From: CF-162 sp040882565
Lineage (GTDB): Bacteria > Chloroflexota > Dehalococcoidia > SM23-28-2 > RBG-16-64-32
Assembly (NCBI GenBank): GCA_040882565.1
Contig: JBBEAZ010000037.1
Span: forward strand, 1-64,000
Reading direction: 5' to 3'
DNA length: 64,000 nucleotides
Positions 50,232 to 59,552 of the stretch are shown piece by piece (the stretch's first letter is position 1; each line of letters opens with the position of its first letter). Under the pieces are notes generated by a model. It was not told the origin of the DNA and made no database searches. It worked only from the letters and a program-made list of their open reading frames with translations. A program made the translations under genes and the position numbers.

Positions 50232-50786
50232 ATGCGCCTGCTAGCAATTCTCGCCGTGGCCGTGCTCGTCGTGGCCTGTTCCGACGATGATGACGAGGAA
50301 CTGGTGCCGGACGGGTTGGAAACAGAGCCGATTGCCAGTGTCCCTGTGGACTGGCCCACCTACACCAACCCGGATGGTCTCTTCAGTCTCCGGCATCCAC
50401 CAGATTGGCACGAGCTGGACAACGCCTTCTACTCTTATGACCCGACCGAGGACGGAAGCAAAATCCTGCCTCCAGAGGAGGTCAAAGTCGAGGTCAACTA
50501 CTATCAAGCCAAGGGTTCGACCGGGTGTTTCGCTTTGGATATCGACCCTGAGACGGGTGAGGTGAGCTCAGTTGAGCCCGGGGCTACTGAGTCGACCCTC
50601 GGGGGTGAACCGGCGTGGGACATAGTCAGAACACCGCCTGAGATTCAGGAACCGGCCACCCGTGCACATTCCCGAGCGCTTGTGCGGGAGGGCCTTTGCA
50701 TGGGCATCGTGGCCTACTTCACGCAAGAGACGCCAGACGAGTCGTTATTCTCCCAGATCGCAAGCACTCTTGAATTTGGGCCGTAG
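50232..50786 (+). CDS. PsbP-like lipoprotein
   Basis: A 184-residue lipoprotein: lipobox LVVAC, then SDDDDEE, then a domain beginning YTNPDGLFSLRHPPDWHEL, like the start of PsbP/DUF1795-type lipoprotein domains. Two Cys later in the protein (GCFAL and GLCMG) could bond. ATG 50232 is preceded by GGAGG. It precedes the M23 gene by one base, so the two are made together, and both lie within the segment flanked by pnp tails. Confidence 0.7.
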   Translation: MRLLAILAVAVLVVACSDDDDEELVPDGLETEPIASVPVDWPTYTNPDGLFSLRHPPDWHELDNAFYSYDPTEDGSKILPPEEVKVEVNYYQAKGSTGCFALDIDPETGEVSSVEPGATESTLGGEPAWDIVRTPPEIQEPATRAHSRALVREGLCMGIVAYFTQETPDESLFSQIASTLEFGP

Positions 50787-50787
50787 G

Positions 50788-52253
50788 ATGAGTCGTTTGG
50801 TCTGGAGAATCACCGCGATTGGTGTTGTGGCCGGCGCTGCGATTATTAATACAGGCGGATCATCAGCCCACCACGAACCACGCCAACTCCCCTGGCCGAC
50901 GGGGATCGAGCATCGAATAACAGAAGGGTATACGTATGGCTGCTCCCCCACTCACGACACGATGACTGCAGCCAGCGCTACTGCCTATAACGCCAGCTAT
51001 ATGCAATCGACTTTCAGTTCAATTTGGGGCAGGAAGTAAGCTCAGTAGCTGTGGGACGCGTGGTGGTCCGCGAGAACGCCGGCGACCTTTACGGGAACAA
51101 GGTTGTGCTCGACCACAGCCAAGGCGACTACAGTGTGTACGCGCACTTCCAGGATGGTATGACCTGGGGTCCAGGAATTAACCCAGGGACTGTAGTCAGC
51201 CAGGGACGAGTCCTTGGGTACGCGGGCAGCACCGGGCTGTCGACAGGCCCTCATTTGCATTTTCACATGCAGCACAACCTGGACGCGGTCAACCCCGAGC
51301 CCATGTCCGGGATAAGTGGCTTCGGGAACTACGGCGCAAACCCGCAGAACGATTGCCCCATCGGTGACCCTGGGTCAGAGTGGTATTCGCCCCTCTGGCC
51401 TTCCTTCCCGGCAAGCTCTGATGGGGACGGGTATTGGGACAATCACGAACACTACTTCGGAACCCTCGACAACGACGGGTGCGGGTACATAGCCGGTGGC
51501 GACCGTTTCTCGTATACGTGGCCACCGGATCTTATCGAGTCAGACACGATCAATATTCAGGATGTCCTGGAGCTCAAGCCGGTGTTCGGGGCGTCGGTTC
51601 CCCCCGCCGACACTCGCTATGACATAGTCGTGAGCGGCAGCATAAATATCGCTGATGTCTTGAGTTTGAAACCGTTGGGCAGGAGCTGCTCCGGTGGTTC
51701 AGTGCCGTCGTCACCTGGTGGTGGAGGAGGCGGTGGCGTGGCGCCATCCGAGCCACTGCTTGTGGGGATCGACGCGCACCCCGAACTTCTCCCGGCAAAC
51801 ACCGCCACATCGCTAGGGACGCGCGAGTTATGCACTGCCACGCTAAACGGAACCCTCGTCTCGGTGGATGTAACGATCGAAGGCGTGCCACCGGTTGATG
51901 CGGATGGCGGGGGACTGGACGCGGTGCAATTCGAATTGCACTATGATCCTGCGATCGTCAACGTGATCGCAAGCGACCACTCGATGTTCCTCGCCGTGAA
52001 TGCTGGATCGTCCCTGGTATCGCTGGGGGACACAGCACCCGACGCTGACGGGACCTTCCTCGTAGCGGTGGCTGATTTTGGTGCGTCGACGGCGGAGGAC
52101 GGCGAAGGAGTACTCGCGCGGATCACGTTCCAGGGACTTTCGCCAGGTACCGCGCTGCTGACGCTGGAGGATGTGGTGCTTGTGGACTCGCTTGGCAACG
52201 AGTACTACGCCGACCCGGTGTTGGATGGATGTGTGATCGTCGCGCCACCGTAG
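50788..52253 (+). pseudogene. Secreted M23 peptidase with dockerin- and cohesin-like parts, frameshifted
   Basis: ATG 50788 opens a signal peptide and the first part of an M23/LytM domain (GYTYGCSPTHDT). At 50998-51002 (TATAT) the frame changes: two extra bases separate this from YAIDFQFNLGQEV, after which the M23 domain ends with the HLHFH metal motif. Then come two dockerin-like repeats (SDTINIQDVLELKPVFG, SGSINIADVLSLKP), a Gly-rich linker, and a cohesin-like beta-sandwich (about 130 residues, AVQFELHYDPAIV, GEGVLARITFQ). Total about 488 residues if repaired. It should cut peptidoglycan outside the cell. Whether the frameshift is real or an error is open. Confidence 0.7.
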
Positions 52254-52287
52254 CGGTCGACCGCGCTCAGATGTTAATGGGATAGAA

Positions 52288-52316
52288 AAGAGGGTGGGCA
52301 TTACGCCGACCCTCTT
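52288..52316. terminator. Terminator between the M23 and pnp genes
   Basis: AAGAGGGT (52288-52295) pairs with ACCCTCTT (52309-52316). On the minus strand TTTTCTAT follows, giving a clear terminator for pnp; it may also end the rightward transcript. Confidence 0.75.
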
Positions 52317-52337
52317 GCCGTGTAATCGCGCTCTGGC

Positions 52338-54833
52338 TTACCAGCGCTTCATTGGCGCCGGGGGTGGGGGCGGGGGAGGATCGCCTGGCTCGCGCCGGAA
52401 TCCGCCGTCGGGCGGGCCGCTTTGGCCGCCGCGGTTGCCGCCACCGAAGCCACCGCCACCACTGCGGCGCTGTCCGCCTCCGCCGCCGCCGTAGCCGCCG
52501 CCACCGCTGCGCGGCCGATCGCCGCCACCGCCGCCGCCACCGCCGCCGTAGCCACCACCACCGCTGCGTGGCCGGTCTCCGCCGCCGGTGCGCGGGCGGC
52601 CGTTGCCGCCGCCGCCGCCGCCGCTGCGGGGTCCACGGTCGCGGTTGAATCCGCCGCCGCCGCTGCGGCCACCACGGTCGCGGCCACCGCCGCCACCGAA
52701 GCCGCCGCCGCGCGAGGCTGCCTGCGAGGCGCGCGAGGCCTCAAGTGCTTCTTCCAGGGTCATGCCTTCGAGGATCGCCCGGCGGGAGAGGTTGACGCGG
52801 CCCATCGAGTCGACCTCGATGACCATGACGGTCACTTCGTCGCCGATGTTGACCACGTCCTCGACGCGTCGCGGCGCCTCGGTGTCAAGGTCCTCGAGGC
52901 GGATCAGGCCGTCCTTGCCGGGTGCGATCTCGGCGAAAGCGCCGAAGTTCGTCGTGCGGGTGACAGTGCCGGTGTAGGTCTCGCCGATCTCGACGTCCTT
53001 GGTCAGGCCTTCGATGATGCTGATCGCCTTCTGGGCCTGCTCCTCGTTCGGGGAGCCGATGAAGACCGTGCCGTCGTCTTCGATGTCGACGCTGCACTTC
53101 GTCTCTTCGATGATCGAGCGGATCATGCGGCCGCCGGGCCCGATCACCGCGCCGATCTTGTCCTGCGGGATCGTGATGCGGTACATGCGAGGAGCAAAGG
53201 GCGATAGCTCCTTGCGCGGTTCCGCGATCACTTCCTTCATCTTGTCGAGAATGAAGAGGCGCGCCTCTTTGGCGCGGGCCATCGCCTGTTCGAGGATCTC
53301 GTTGGTGATGCCCTTGATCTTGATGTCCATCTGGAGGGCCGTGACGCCCTCAGCGGTGCCGGCGACCTTGAAGTCCATGTCGCCGTAGCCGTCTTCCATG
53401 CCGGCGATGTCCGTCAGCACCTGGAAGCTGTCCTCGCCCTTGATCAGACCCATCGCCACTCCGGCAACCGGTGATTTGATCGGCACGCCGGCGTCCATAA
53501 GGGCCAGGGTGCTGCCGCAGGTGCTCGCCATCGAGGAGCTGCCGTTGCTGGAGAGGATCTCGGAGACGAGACGGATGGTGTAAGGGAACTCTTCCTCGTC
53601 CGGCACGACCGGCAAGAGGGCGCGCTCCGCGAGTGCGCCGTGGCCGGTGTCGCGTCGGCTGGGCCCGCGCATTGGCCTCGCTTCGCCGACTGAGTACGGA
53701 GGGAAGTTGTAGTGGTGAAGGTAGCGACGCGAGTCTTCCGGCTCGATGCCGTCGATCCGCTGCTGCTCGCCCATCGAGCCGAGCGTGAGGACGGTCAGCG
53801 CCTGGGTCTCGCCGCGCGTGAAGAGTCCGGAGCCGTGCGTGCGGGGGATGAGACCGACCTCGACCGAGATCGGCCGGATGTCGTTGGGCTTGCGGCCGTC
53901 GGGGCGCTTGTCGTCTTTCAGGATGCTGTTGCGGATGAGCTGCTTGACGTACTCGTCGAGGGCGGCTTTGACGTCGGTCGCTTCGTATTGCTCGGCGAAT
54001 GCTTCGGCGGTCTCTATGCGGGCCTCGTCAAGGAGGCCTGCCCGCTCGTCCTTGGCGGCGGCGAAGAGGTCCCAGTTCTGGGCGGCGGCGAAGGCGCCGA
54101 CTGCCTCCTTGACGTCGTCCGGGATGGACTTCACTAGAAATTCGCGCTTGTGCTTACCGACGCTGGTCGTCATCTCTTGCTGAAGGTGGATCACCTCGGC
54201 GTTGACTTCCTGGGCGCGGCGCATCGCCTCGAGGAGGACCTCCTCGGAGACTTCCTTCGCGCCGCACTCAACCATTACGATCGCGTCCCGGGTGCCGGCG
54301 ACGACGATGTCGAGAGTGCTCTCTTCACGCTGCGCGTACGTCGGGTTCACGATGTACTCGCCTTCGATGTAACCGATGCGTGTGCCGGAGACAGGCCCCT
54401 GGAAGGGAATGTCCGAGATCGAGAGCGCCGTCGAGGCGCCGATGATCGCGAGGACGTCGGGGTCGTTCTCCTGGTCGGCGGCGAGCGTGGTGATCACGAC
54501 CTGCACGTCGTTGCGCATGCCCTTGGGGAACAGCGGGCGCAGCGGCCGGTCGGTGAGGCGAGCGGTGAGGATGCCCTCGCTGCTGGGGCGGCCTTCCCGG
54601 CGGAAGAAGCCGCCTGGGATCTTGCCTGCCGAGTACATGCGCTCTTCGAAGTCCACCGTAAGCGGGAAGAAGTCCACGCCTTCGCGGGTGGTGTTGTTCA
54701 TGACGGCCGTGACGAGGACCATCGTGTCGCCGTAGCGCACAGTGACTGCGCCGTTGGCGAGCCCGGCCATGCGGCCGGTCTCTATGATCAGCGGCTTGCC
54801 GCCGATCTCTCGCTGGAATGTTTCTACTGCCAT
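52338..54833 (-). CDS. pnp: Polynucleotide phosphorylase with an RGG-rich tail
   Basis: An 831-residue PNPase: two RNase PH-like domains with a helical domain between, a KH domain (ITIPQDKIGAVIGPGGRMIR), an S1 domain (YTGTVTRTTNFGAFAEI) and a tail of about 130 residues made of Gly, Arg, Pro and Asp in RSGGGG-type repeats, ending PPPPPPPAPMKRW. It degrades RNA from the 3' end with phosphate. The long tail, which should bind RNA or drive phase separation, is absent from E. coli PNPase. It follows rpsO on the same strand, as in many bacteria, separated by 200 bases. Confidence 0.95.
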   Translation of the reverse strand: MAVETFQREIGGKPLIIETGRMAGLANGAVTVRYGDTMVLVTAVMNNTTREGVDFFPLTVDFEERMYSAGKIPGGFFRREGRPSSEGILTARLTDRPLRPLFPKGMRNDVQVVITTLAADQENDPDVLAIIGASTALSISDIPFQGPVSGTRIGYIEGEYIVNPTYAQREESTLDIVVAGTRDAIVMVECGAKEVSEEVLLEAMRRAQEVNAEVIHLQQEMTTSVGKHKREFLVKSIPDDVKEAVGAFAAAQNWDLFAAAKDERAGLLDEARIETAEAFAEQYEATDVKAALDEYVKQLIRNSILKDDKRPDGRKPNDIRPISVEVGLIPRTHGSGLFTRGETQALTVLTLGSMGEQQRIDGIEPEDSRRYLHHYNFPPYSVGEARPMRGPSRRDTGHGALAERALLPVVPDEEEFPYTIRLVSEILSSNGSSSMASTCGSTLALMDAGVPIKSPVAGVAMGLIKGEDSFQVLTDIAGMEDGYGDMDFKVAGTAEGVTALQMDIKIKGITNEILEQAMARAKEARLFILDKMKEVIAEPRKELSPFAPRMYRITIPQDKIGAVIGPGGRMIRSIIEETKCSVDIEDDGTVFIGSPNEEQAQKAISIIEGLTKDVEIGETYTGTVTRTTNFGAFAEIAPGKDGLIRLEDLDTEAPRRVEDVVNIGDEVTVMVIEVDSMGRVNLSRRAILEGMTLEEALEASRASQAASRGGGFGGGGGRDRGGRSGGGGFNRDRGPRSGGGGGGNGRPRTGGGDRPRSGGGGYGGGGGGGGGDRPRSGGGGYGGGGGGQRRSGGGGFGGGNRGGQSGPPDGGFRREPGDPPPPPPPAPMKRW

Positions 54834-55025
54834 GTGGTCTGTGACCTCCAGGTATAGTGGTCTGATTCGCGCGGGCGGTTTCCGGCCTGCTGTGACGCGG
54901 TGTTATCGCGCATTCGGGGGGTCCTAACCTCAAGCACCCCGGGGATGGCGGCTTCGCTGCGTGCGGCGTCCGTAACCTTTCGGCCCGCTATGTTCAGCCC
55001 AATCGTATGGACCGGGAAAGAGAAA

Positions 55026-55048
55026 GGCCCGCGCTATTTGCGCAGGCC
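55026..55048 (-). terminator. rpsO terminator overlapping its stop codon
   Basis: GGCCCGCGC (55026-55034) and GCGCAGGCC (55040-55048) pair with one mismatch around TATTT; on the minus strand TTTCTCTTT follows. The rpsO stop codon lies within the stem, so read-through into pnp may be controlled here. Confidence 0.7.
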
Positions 55049-55300
55049 GAGTTTCGCGATAAGTGCCTTGTAGCTTGCCGGCTTTTGGCGGTTCAGGTAC
55101 CTCAGTAGCCGTCGCCTCTGGCCTACGAGCATGATGAGCCCACGCTGAGAATGGAAATCTTTCCGATTCGCCCGCAGGTGATCGGTAAGTTGTTTGATCC
55201 GCTCCGTGAGGAGCGCGACCTGTATCTCAGTGGATCCTGTATCGGTCGGGTGGGACCGATTATCGGCGGTGATTTCCGCCGTTAGTTCCGTCGTGAGCAT
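55034..55300 (-). CDS. rpsO: Ribosomal protein S15
   Basis: An 88-residue S15 of normal length: THPTDTGSTEIQVALLTERI, HSQRGLIMLVGQRRRLLRYL and a C-terminal AKLGLRK. It binds 16S rRNA in the platform and is followed by pnp. The minus-strand TATACT at 55341-55346 and a GAAGGAAG before the ATG suggest a short leader. Confidence 0.96.
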   Translation of the reverse strand: MLTTELTAEITADNRSHPTDTGSTEIQVALLTERIKQLTDHLRANRKDFHSQRGLIMLVGQRRRLLRYLNRQKPASYKALIAKLGLRK

Positions 55301-55392
55301 TTACGAGGGTATCGCTTCCTTCTACTTTCCTTCGCCAGCGAGTATAGCACACTGGTTTCGGTAGGCGGAACATTGCATCATGGTCGTGCCAG

Positions 55393-56250
55393 ATGCCGAA
55401 GACCATCGTAGTCACCGATAGCTCCACGTGTCTGCCGGCCGCGCTACGAACAGAACTCGGCATAGTCACAGTCCCGCTGGGCCTGCTAATCGGCGAGGAG
55501 GTGTATCCGGACGGCTCGTTGACGTCTGGGGAGCTGTTCCGGCTGGCGGAGGCAGCGCGAACCCCCGTGCGCACCGCCACGCCAACACCCGGCGAGTTCC
55601 TGTCGGCGTTCGGGGAGGCACGCGAGGCAGGCGCGGATTCAGTGCTCTGCCTGACGCTCGCCGCCTCGTTCAGCAGCACTTATGAGTCGGCGGTGGCGGC
55701 CCAGGCACTTGCCATTGAGGAATTGCCGGACTTCGAGGTGCGAGTCGTCGACAGCGGCGGGCTGGCGATGACGCATGGCTTCGCGGTGCTGGCGGCGGCG
55801 CGCACGCTGGCAGCCAGGGGTTCGCTTGATGATGCAGCAGCGGCGGCGAGCTCTGTCGGTGGGCGAGGGCGGCTGGCGGGGCTGCTGGGGACGACGCTTT
55901 ACTTGGCGCGTGGCGGACGTGTCCCCTGGATCTTGCACTGGGCAGCCAATGTGCTGCGCATCCGGCCACTATTGGCGTACGAGGGCGGCCGCGCGCATTC
56001 GATCGGGCAGGTGAGAACGGAGCGGCGCGGACTGGAGAGGCTCGTGGCGTTTGCGCAGGCGCACCAGAACGGCGGCCACCTGAGGGTGGCTGTGATGCAC
56101 ACGGAGGCGGCAGAAGCCGCCGAGCGCTTGTCCGAGGCGATCTGCCGGGAGTTGGCGCCCGCGGAGTTGGTGCGGACCGATTTCACCGCGGTGATGGCGG
56201 CGCACACCGGACCCGGCTTCGTTGGCCTGGCGTTCTACGAAGATGACTGA
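55393..56250 (+). CDS. DegV family fatty-acid-binding protein
   Basis: A 285-residue DegV protein: TIVVTDSSTCLPAALRTELG is the typical start with the DSS that holds a fatty acid head, and LCLTLAASFSSTYESA is the second site. DegV/FakB proteins carry fatty acids to the FakA kinase; FakA is not here. It overlaps the kinase-like gene by eight bases. Divergent from rpsO. Confidence 0.87.
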   Translation: MPKTIVVTDSSTCLPAALRTELGIVTVPLGLLIGEEVYPDGSLTSGELFRLAEAARTPVRTATPTPGEFLSAFGEAREAGADSVLCLTLAASFSSTYESAVAAQALAIEELPDFEVRVVDSGGLAMTHGFAVLAAARTLAARGSLDDAAAAASSVGGRGRLAGLLGTTLYLARGGRVPWILHWAANVLRIRPLLAYEGGRAHSIGQVRTERRGLERLVAFAQAHQNGGHLRVAVMHTEAAEAAERLSEAICRELAPAELVRTDFTAVMAAHTGPGFVGLAFYEDD

Positions 56251-56857
56251 CGACGAGCGCCGCCTGGCGCGGATGAACGCGATCCGTAACCGTGACGCCG
56301 ACTGGATGGAGGCATCGCTCGGGCGGCTGCCGAAGCCGATCAGGCGGCCGGGGCTCGTGCTCTTGATCGGCCTCCCGGGCAGCGGCAAGTCGCATTTTGC
56401 GCGGGAGCTGGCCAAACGCTACCCGGCGGCGGTGCTCGATAGCGACGCGCTGCGTGGTGTGTTGTACAAGGACCCGCAGCACACGGAGAAGGAGCACGGG
56501 CGCGTGTTCCCGGCGATTAACGTACTGGCGCGGCGGCTGCTCCAGCGCGGCGTGCCGGTGATCCTCGACGCCACGAACCTGAAGGAGGCCAACCGCCGCT
56601 CGGCGTACAAGCTGGCAGTGGAGACGGGCGCGCGCCTCGCCATCGTGCGGGTGAACGCGCCCTTCGCCGTGATCCGCGAACGGCTGCTCGCGCGCGGCGA
56701 GAGCAGGGACCCACTGGACCGCTCGACGGCTGATCTCGACGTGTTCGAGAAGATGCGCGGAGACTACCAGAGGCCGCGGCGGCGCTACTTTGTCGTCGAT
56801 ACGTCACGGGATATGCGGGTGATTCTGGACAAGATCGTCGCCGTGCTGCAAAGCTAG
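56243..56857 (+). CDS. P-loop kinase of the zeta-toxin/polynucleotide kinase type
   Basis: A 204-residue ATP-binding protein: Walker A LIGLPGSGKSHFA (about 36-48), LDSDALR for the switch, and LDATNLKEANRR with the Arg/Lys-rich region that follows. It phosphorylates a sugar-nucleotide, nucleoside or polynucleotide end; which is unknown. No antitoxin is adjacent, so a free-standing kinase is more likely than a zeta toxin. ATG 56243 overlaps the degV stop. Confidence 0.75.
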   Translation: MTDDERRLARMNAIRNRDADWMEASLGRLPKPIRRPGLVLLIGLPGSGKSHFARELAKRYPAAVLDSDALRGVLYKDPQHTEKEHGRVFPAINVLARRLLQRGVPVILDATNLKEANRRSAYKLAVETGARLAIVRVNAPFAVIRERLLARGESRDPLDRSTADLDVFEKMRGDYQRPRRRYFVVDTSRDMRVILDKIVAVLQS

Positions 56858-56863
56858 GGATTG

Positions 56864-57469
56864 ATGCCGGTAGTCAGGTTCGTCGTCGTCGTGTTGTTCG
56901 CCTTCCTTGTGATGGTCTTGCTCGCCGCGTGCGGAGGCGGAGGCAGCGATGGCGGCGACGATACCAGCGACCCGTTCATCGCCCAGCCTGTCGACGACTA
57001 CCCCTATCCCGCCCAGATGTTCCCAGCCGAGATCGGCGCCGAAGGGCGTCACTTTGCGCCGGGCGAATTCCAGGGTTACGGCACGCAGCACTACGACACC
57101 AACCCCCCAACGAGCGGCAGGCACATCGGCGAGTTGGTGCAGGCCGGCATCTACGACACGATCGTGCCGAACGAGATAGCCGTGCACAACATGGAGCACG
57201 GTTTCGTGATCGCCTGGTACAACTGCAACGCCGGCGCGCCGCTATCCAACGAGGAGTGCGCGACGTTGCGGAACGAACTCTCATCTGTCGTTCAGCCCGC
57301 CGTCGCCGGCGGACAACTCGTCGTACAGACGCCGAACCCGACGATTGACCACAGGATCGTCCTGACCGCGTGGCAGTTCATGGACTCGTTCGAAGACTTC
57401 GACGCGGACCGGATCAATCAGTTCATCGAGACGTTCGAGTGTCACTACGACCCGGAAGGGACCTGCTAG
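56864..57469 (+). CDS. DUF3105 lipoprotein
   Basis: A 201-residue lipoprotein: LLAAC lipobox, a GGGGSDGGDD linker and a DUF3105 domain with YDTNPPTSGRHI and VHNMEHGFVIAWYNC, where His residues could bind a metal. The family's function is unknown. ATG 56864 lies one codon after a TTG; either may be used. It immediately precedes the next gene. Confidence 0.85.
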   Translation: MPVVRFVVVVLFAFLVMVLLAACGGGGSDGGDDTSDPFIAQPVDDYPYPAQMFPAEIGAEGRHFAPGEFQGYGTQHYDTNPPTSGRHIGELVQAGIYDTIVPNEIAVHNMEHGFVIAWYNCNAGAPLSNEECATLRNELSSVVQPAVAGGQLVVQTPNPTIDHRIVLTAWQFMDSFEDFDADRINQFIETFECHYDPEGTC

Positions 57470-57799
57470 GTGGCGCGGCCGTTCCTCGTCGTGCGCGCCA
57501 GCGTCGCGCCCGAAGTGATGGCGGAGTTCGACCGCTGGTACCGCCGCGAGCACCTGCCCCATGTCATGGCGATCCCGGGCGTAATCAAGGCTTACAGGTC
57601 GTCGTGCACGCGGAAGGGCATCAACTGGACGACGCTCTACGAGCTGGCCGACGAGGCATCGGTGCAGAAAGCCATCGGCAGCCCGGAAGCCGAGAAGGCG
57701 CGGCGCGACTGGGAGGCGTGGGTCTCCCACGTCAGCGAAGTGACGGTGGAGATCTACGCGCCGCTAGGGTCGATGTCCGTGTTCCACAACTGCAACTAG
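57470..57799 (+). CDS. EthD-like small protein
   Basis: A 109-residue dimeric ferredoxin-like protein: start MARPFLVVRASVAPE, RWYRREHLPHVMAIPGV for the signature helix, and IYAPLGSMSVF at the end, as in EthD/DUF4286-type proteins. Such proteins are helpers or small enzymes of degradation routes. GTG 57470 directly follows the DUF3105 stop. It is the last gene of a four-gene rightward run. Confidence 0.65.
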   Translation: MARPFLVVRASVAPEVMAEFDRWYRREHLPHVMAIPGVIKAYRSSCTRKGINWTTLYELADEASVQKAIGSPEAEKARRDWEAWVSHVSEVTVEIYAPLGSMSVFHNCN

Positions 57800-57913
57800 C
57801 GGACAACTTGTCATTCCGAGCCGGGTGCAAGCCAGGCCGAGGAATCTTACACCGCGCCGTTTTGCTCCGCTCCGCCGATCCGTATGCGCTCCGCGCCGCG
57901 GTCGACGCCCGCG

Positions 57914-58780
57914 CTAGTCCTGCAGCAACAGGCTGCGCGCCCGCAGCCACGGCAATCGCCGAAAACGGTCGCCCAGCCAGGGGTATCCCCACTTTTTGAG
58001 CGAATACGCGACGCCAAGTCCTGCCATCGCGACGATCCCCCCGGCGACCGCGTCGATGAAGTAGTGGTTCGCGGTGAGCGTGATCGAGAACACCTGCAAC
58101 ACCGGCAGGGCGACGCCGATCGGCGCTGCGATCCAGAGGAGCGGCGTCCGGCGGAAGGCGCGGATGACGGCGATGCCGAGGAGGAGGTCCCAGCCGAAGT
58201 GCAGGCTGGGCATCGCGGCGTACGGGTTCACGAAGGCGCGCGTCGACTGCGTGTCGTAGGCGTAGCCGAGGTAGGCCTCCATCGTGTCGAAGAAGCCGAG
58301 GATGTAGCCGGGAGCGCCGGGGTCGAAACGCGCAGCCAGCTCCGGTAGCTCGCGCGGTGGGGCGACAGGGTAGAGGAAGTAGATGACGAGGGCGATCGCT
58401 CCGGAGGCGAGGAACGAGTCGCGGACGAAGGTGTATTGGCCGCGGCGGTAGTAGTAGAGCCAGATGCCGAAGACGATGATCAGCGGGAAGTGGAGGTAGA
58501 AGTAGATCAGGTTCATCGCCTGCGCCCAGAACTCGCGGCCGGCGATCCAATGGTTCATGTTGTCTTCCCAGAAGAAGCCGAGGTTGCGCTGGAGGTCGAT
58601 CAGGTCGCGGGCGTGCCAGTAAGCGGCCTCGGGCTTGTCGACGACGGCGCCGCGCACCCAGAAGTAGAGGATGAAGGCGACGGCGATGATCGCGCCCTCG
58701 AGGAGGTCGCGGCGGCTGAACCTCGGCAACAACGAACGCCAGTCGAAGGCGCCGGAGTAGGGGTTTTCAAGACGCCGCAT
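57914..58780 (-). CDS. PAP2 family membrane phosphatase/transferase, copy 1
   Basis: A 288-residue membrane protein with six helices and the PAP2 signature spread over YPVAPPR (C1-like), AMPSLHFGWD (C2) and TANHYFIDAVAG (C3), the pattern of inositol-phosphotransferase (Aur1-like) enzymes. It should act on a lipid phosphate or transfer a polar head group at the membrane outer face. It is paralogous to the next gene (start 58791), ten bases upstream. Confidence 0.86.
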   Translation of the reverse strand: MRRLENPYSGAFDWRSLLPRFSRRDLLEGAIIAVAFILYFWVRGAVVDKPEAAYWHARDLIDLQRNLGFFWEDNMNHWIAGREFWAQAMNLIYFYLHFPLIIVFGIWLYYYRRGQYTFVRDSFLASGAIALVIYFLYPVAPPRELPELAARFDPGAPGYILGFFDTMEAYLGYAYDTQSTRAFVNPYAAMPSLHFGWDLLLGIAVIRAFRRTPLLWIAAPIGVALPVLQVFSITLTANHYFIDAVAGGIVAMAGLGVAYSLKKWGYPWLGDRFRRLPWLRARSLLLQD

Positions 58781-58790
58781 GTCGCGGCTC

Positions 58791-59552
58791 CTAGGCTGAG
58801 GCGGTCCTGGACGGCGGGACGATTAGCTGCCGCACGCGCCAGCCTTCCTTGCGCAAGACGAGCGCGGCGCCGAGGCCGATCATGCCGACGATGTAGCCGG
58901 CAATGCAGTCCATGATCCAGTGGTTACCGGTGACGACGACCGTCGCGGACATGAGTAGCGGCATTCCCGCGCAGACGAAGCGGACGAGCCGGTTCTGCGT
59001 GACGGAGGCGATGGCGAGGCAGATCAGCAGGTTCCAGGCGATGTGCAGGCTGGGCATCGCGGCGTACTCGTTGACGAAGTTGCCGGACGACTCGTAGTTC
59101 ACGGCGGAAAACAAGCGGAGCGTGTCGACGGCGCCGAAGTCGCCGGGCAGAAGCCGAGGTGGCGCCAGCGGGATCAGGTTGAAGGCCATGAGCGAGATCG
59201 CGCCGGAGATGAAGAAGGCGTTGCGGAACAGCATGTAGCGGTCGCGGTGGAAAAAGAAGAGCCAGCTGCCGGCACAGCCGATGAGCCAGAAGTGGCCGTA
59301 CGTGTAAAGCGCGTTGAAGATGCGGACGAGCGCGTCGCTCCAGAGGATCAGCTTTTGGATGTCCGCCTCGTGTGCGAGCCAGAGGGCGCGCTGCACGTGG
59401 ACGAGGTCGACGGCGTTGTAGGTGGCCTCGATCTGGCGGTCGTTGGAGCCCATCCGCACGATCGAATAGAACATGAAGGCGATGGCGATGAGCAGTAACT
59501 CACAGAGGCCATTTCTCCAGACGAGAGTGGCGCGGCGGGTGATTGCGGGCAT
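58791..59552 (-). CDS. PAP2 family membrane phosphatase/transferase, copy 2
   Basis: A 253-residue paralogue with LIPLAPPRLLP, AMPSLHIAWN and TGNHWIMDCIAGYIVG for the same three motifs. Both keep the Ser-Leu-His and Asn-His pairs needed for catalysis. It and copy 1 form an operon and may use different lipids. An upstream promoter is not obvious. Confidence 0.86.
   Translation of the reverse strand: MPAITRRATLVWRNGLCELLLIAIAFMFYSIVRMGSNDRQIEATYNAVDLVHVQRALWLAHEADIQKLILWSDALVRIFNALYTYGHFWLIGCAGSWLFFFHRDRYMLFRNAFFISGAISLMAFNLIPLAPPRLLPGDFGAVDTLRLFSAVNYESSGNFVNEYAAMPSLHIAWNLLICLAIASVTQNRLVRFVCAGMPLLMSATVVVTGNHWIMDCIAGYIVGMIGLGAALVLRKEGWRVRQLIVPPSRTASA

Noticed and set aside
57811..57855. TGTCATTCCGAG to CGAGGAATCTT, like dispersed elements of other phyla
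   Set aside because: Only one copy in the window, so a repeat cannot be shown here.
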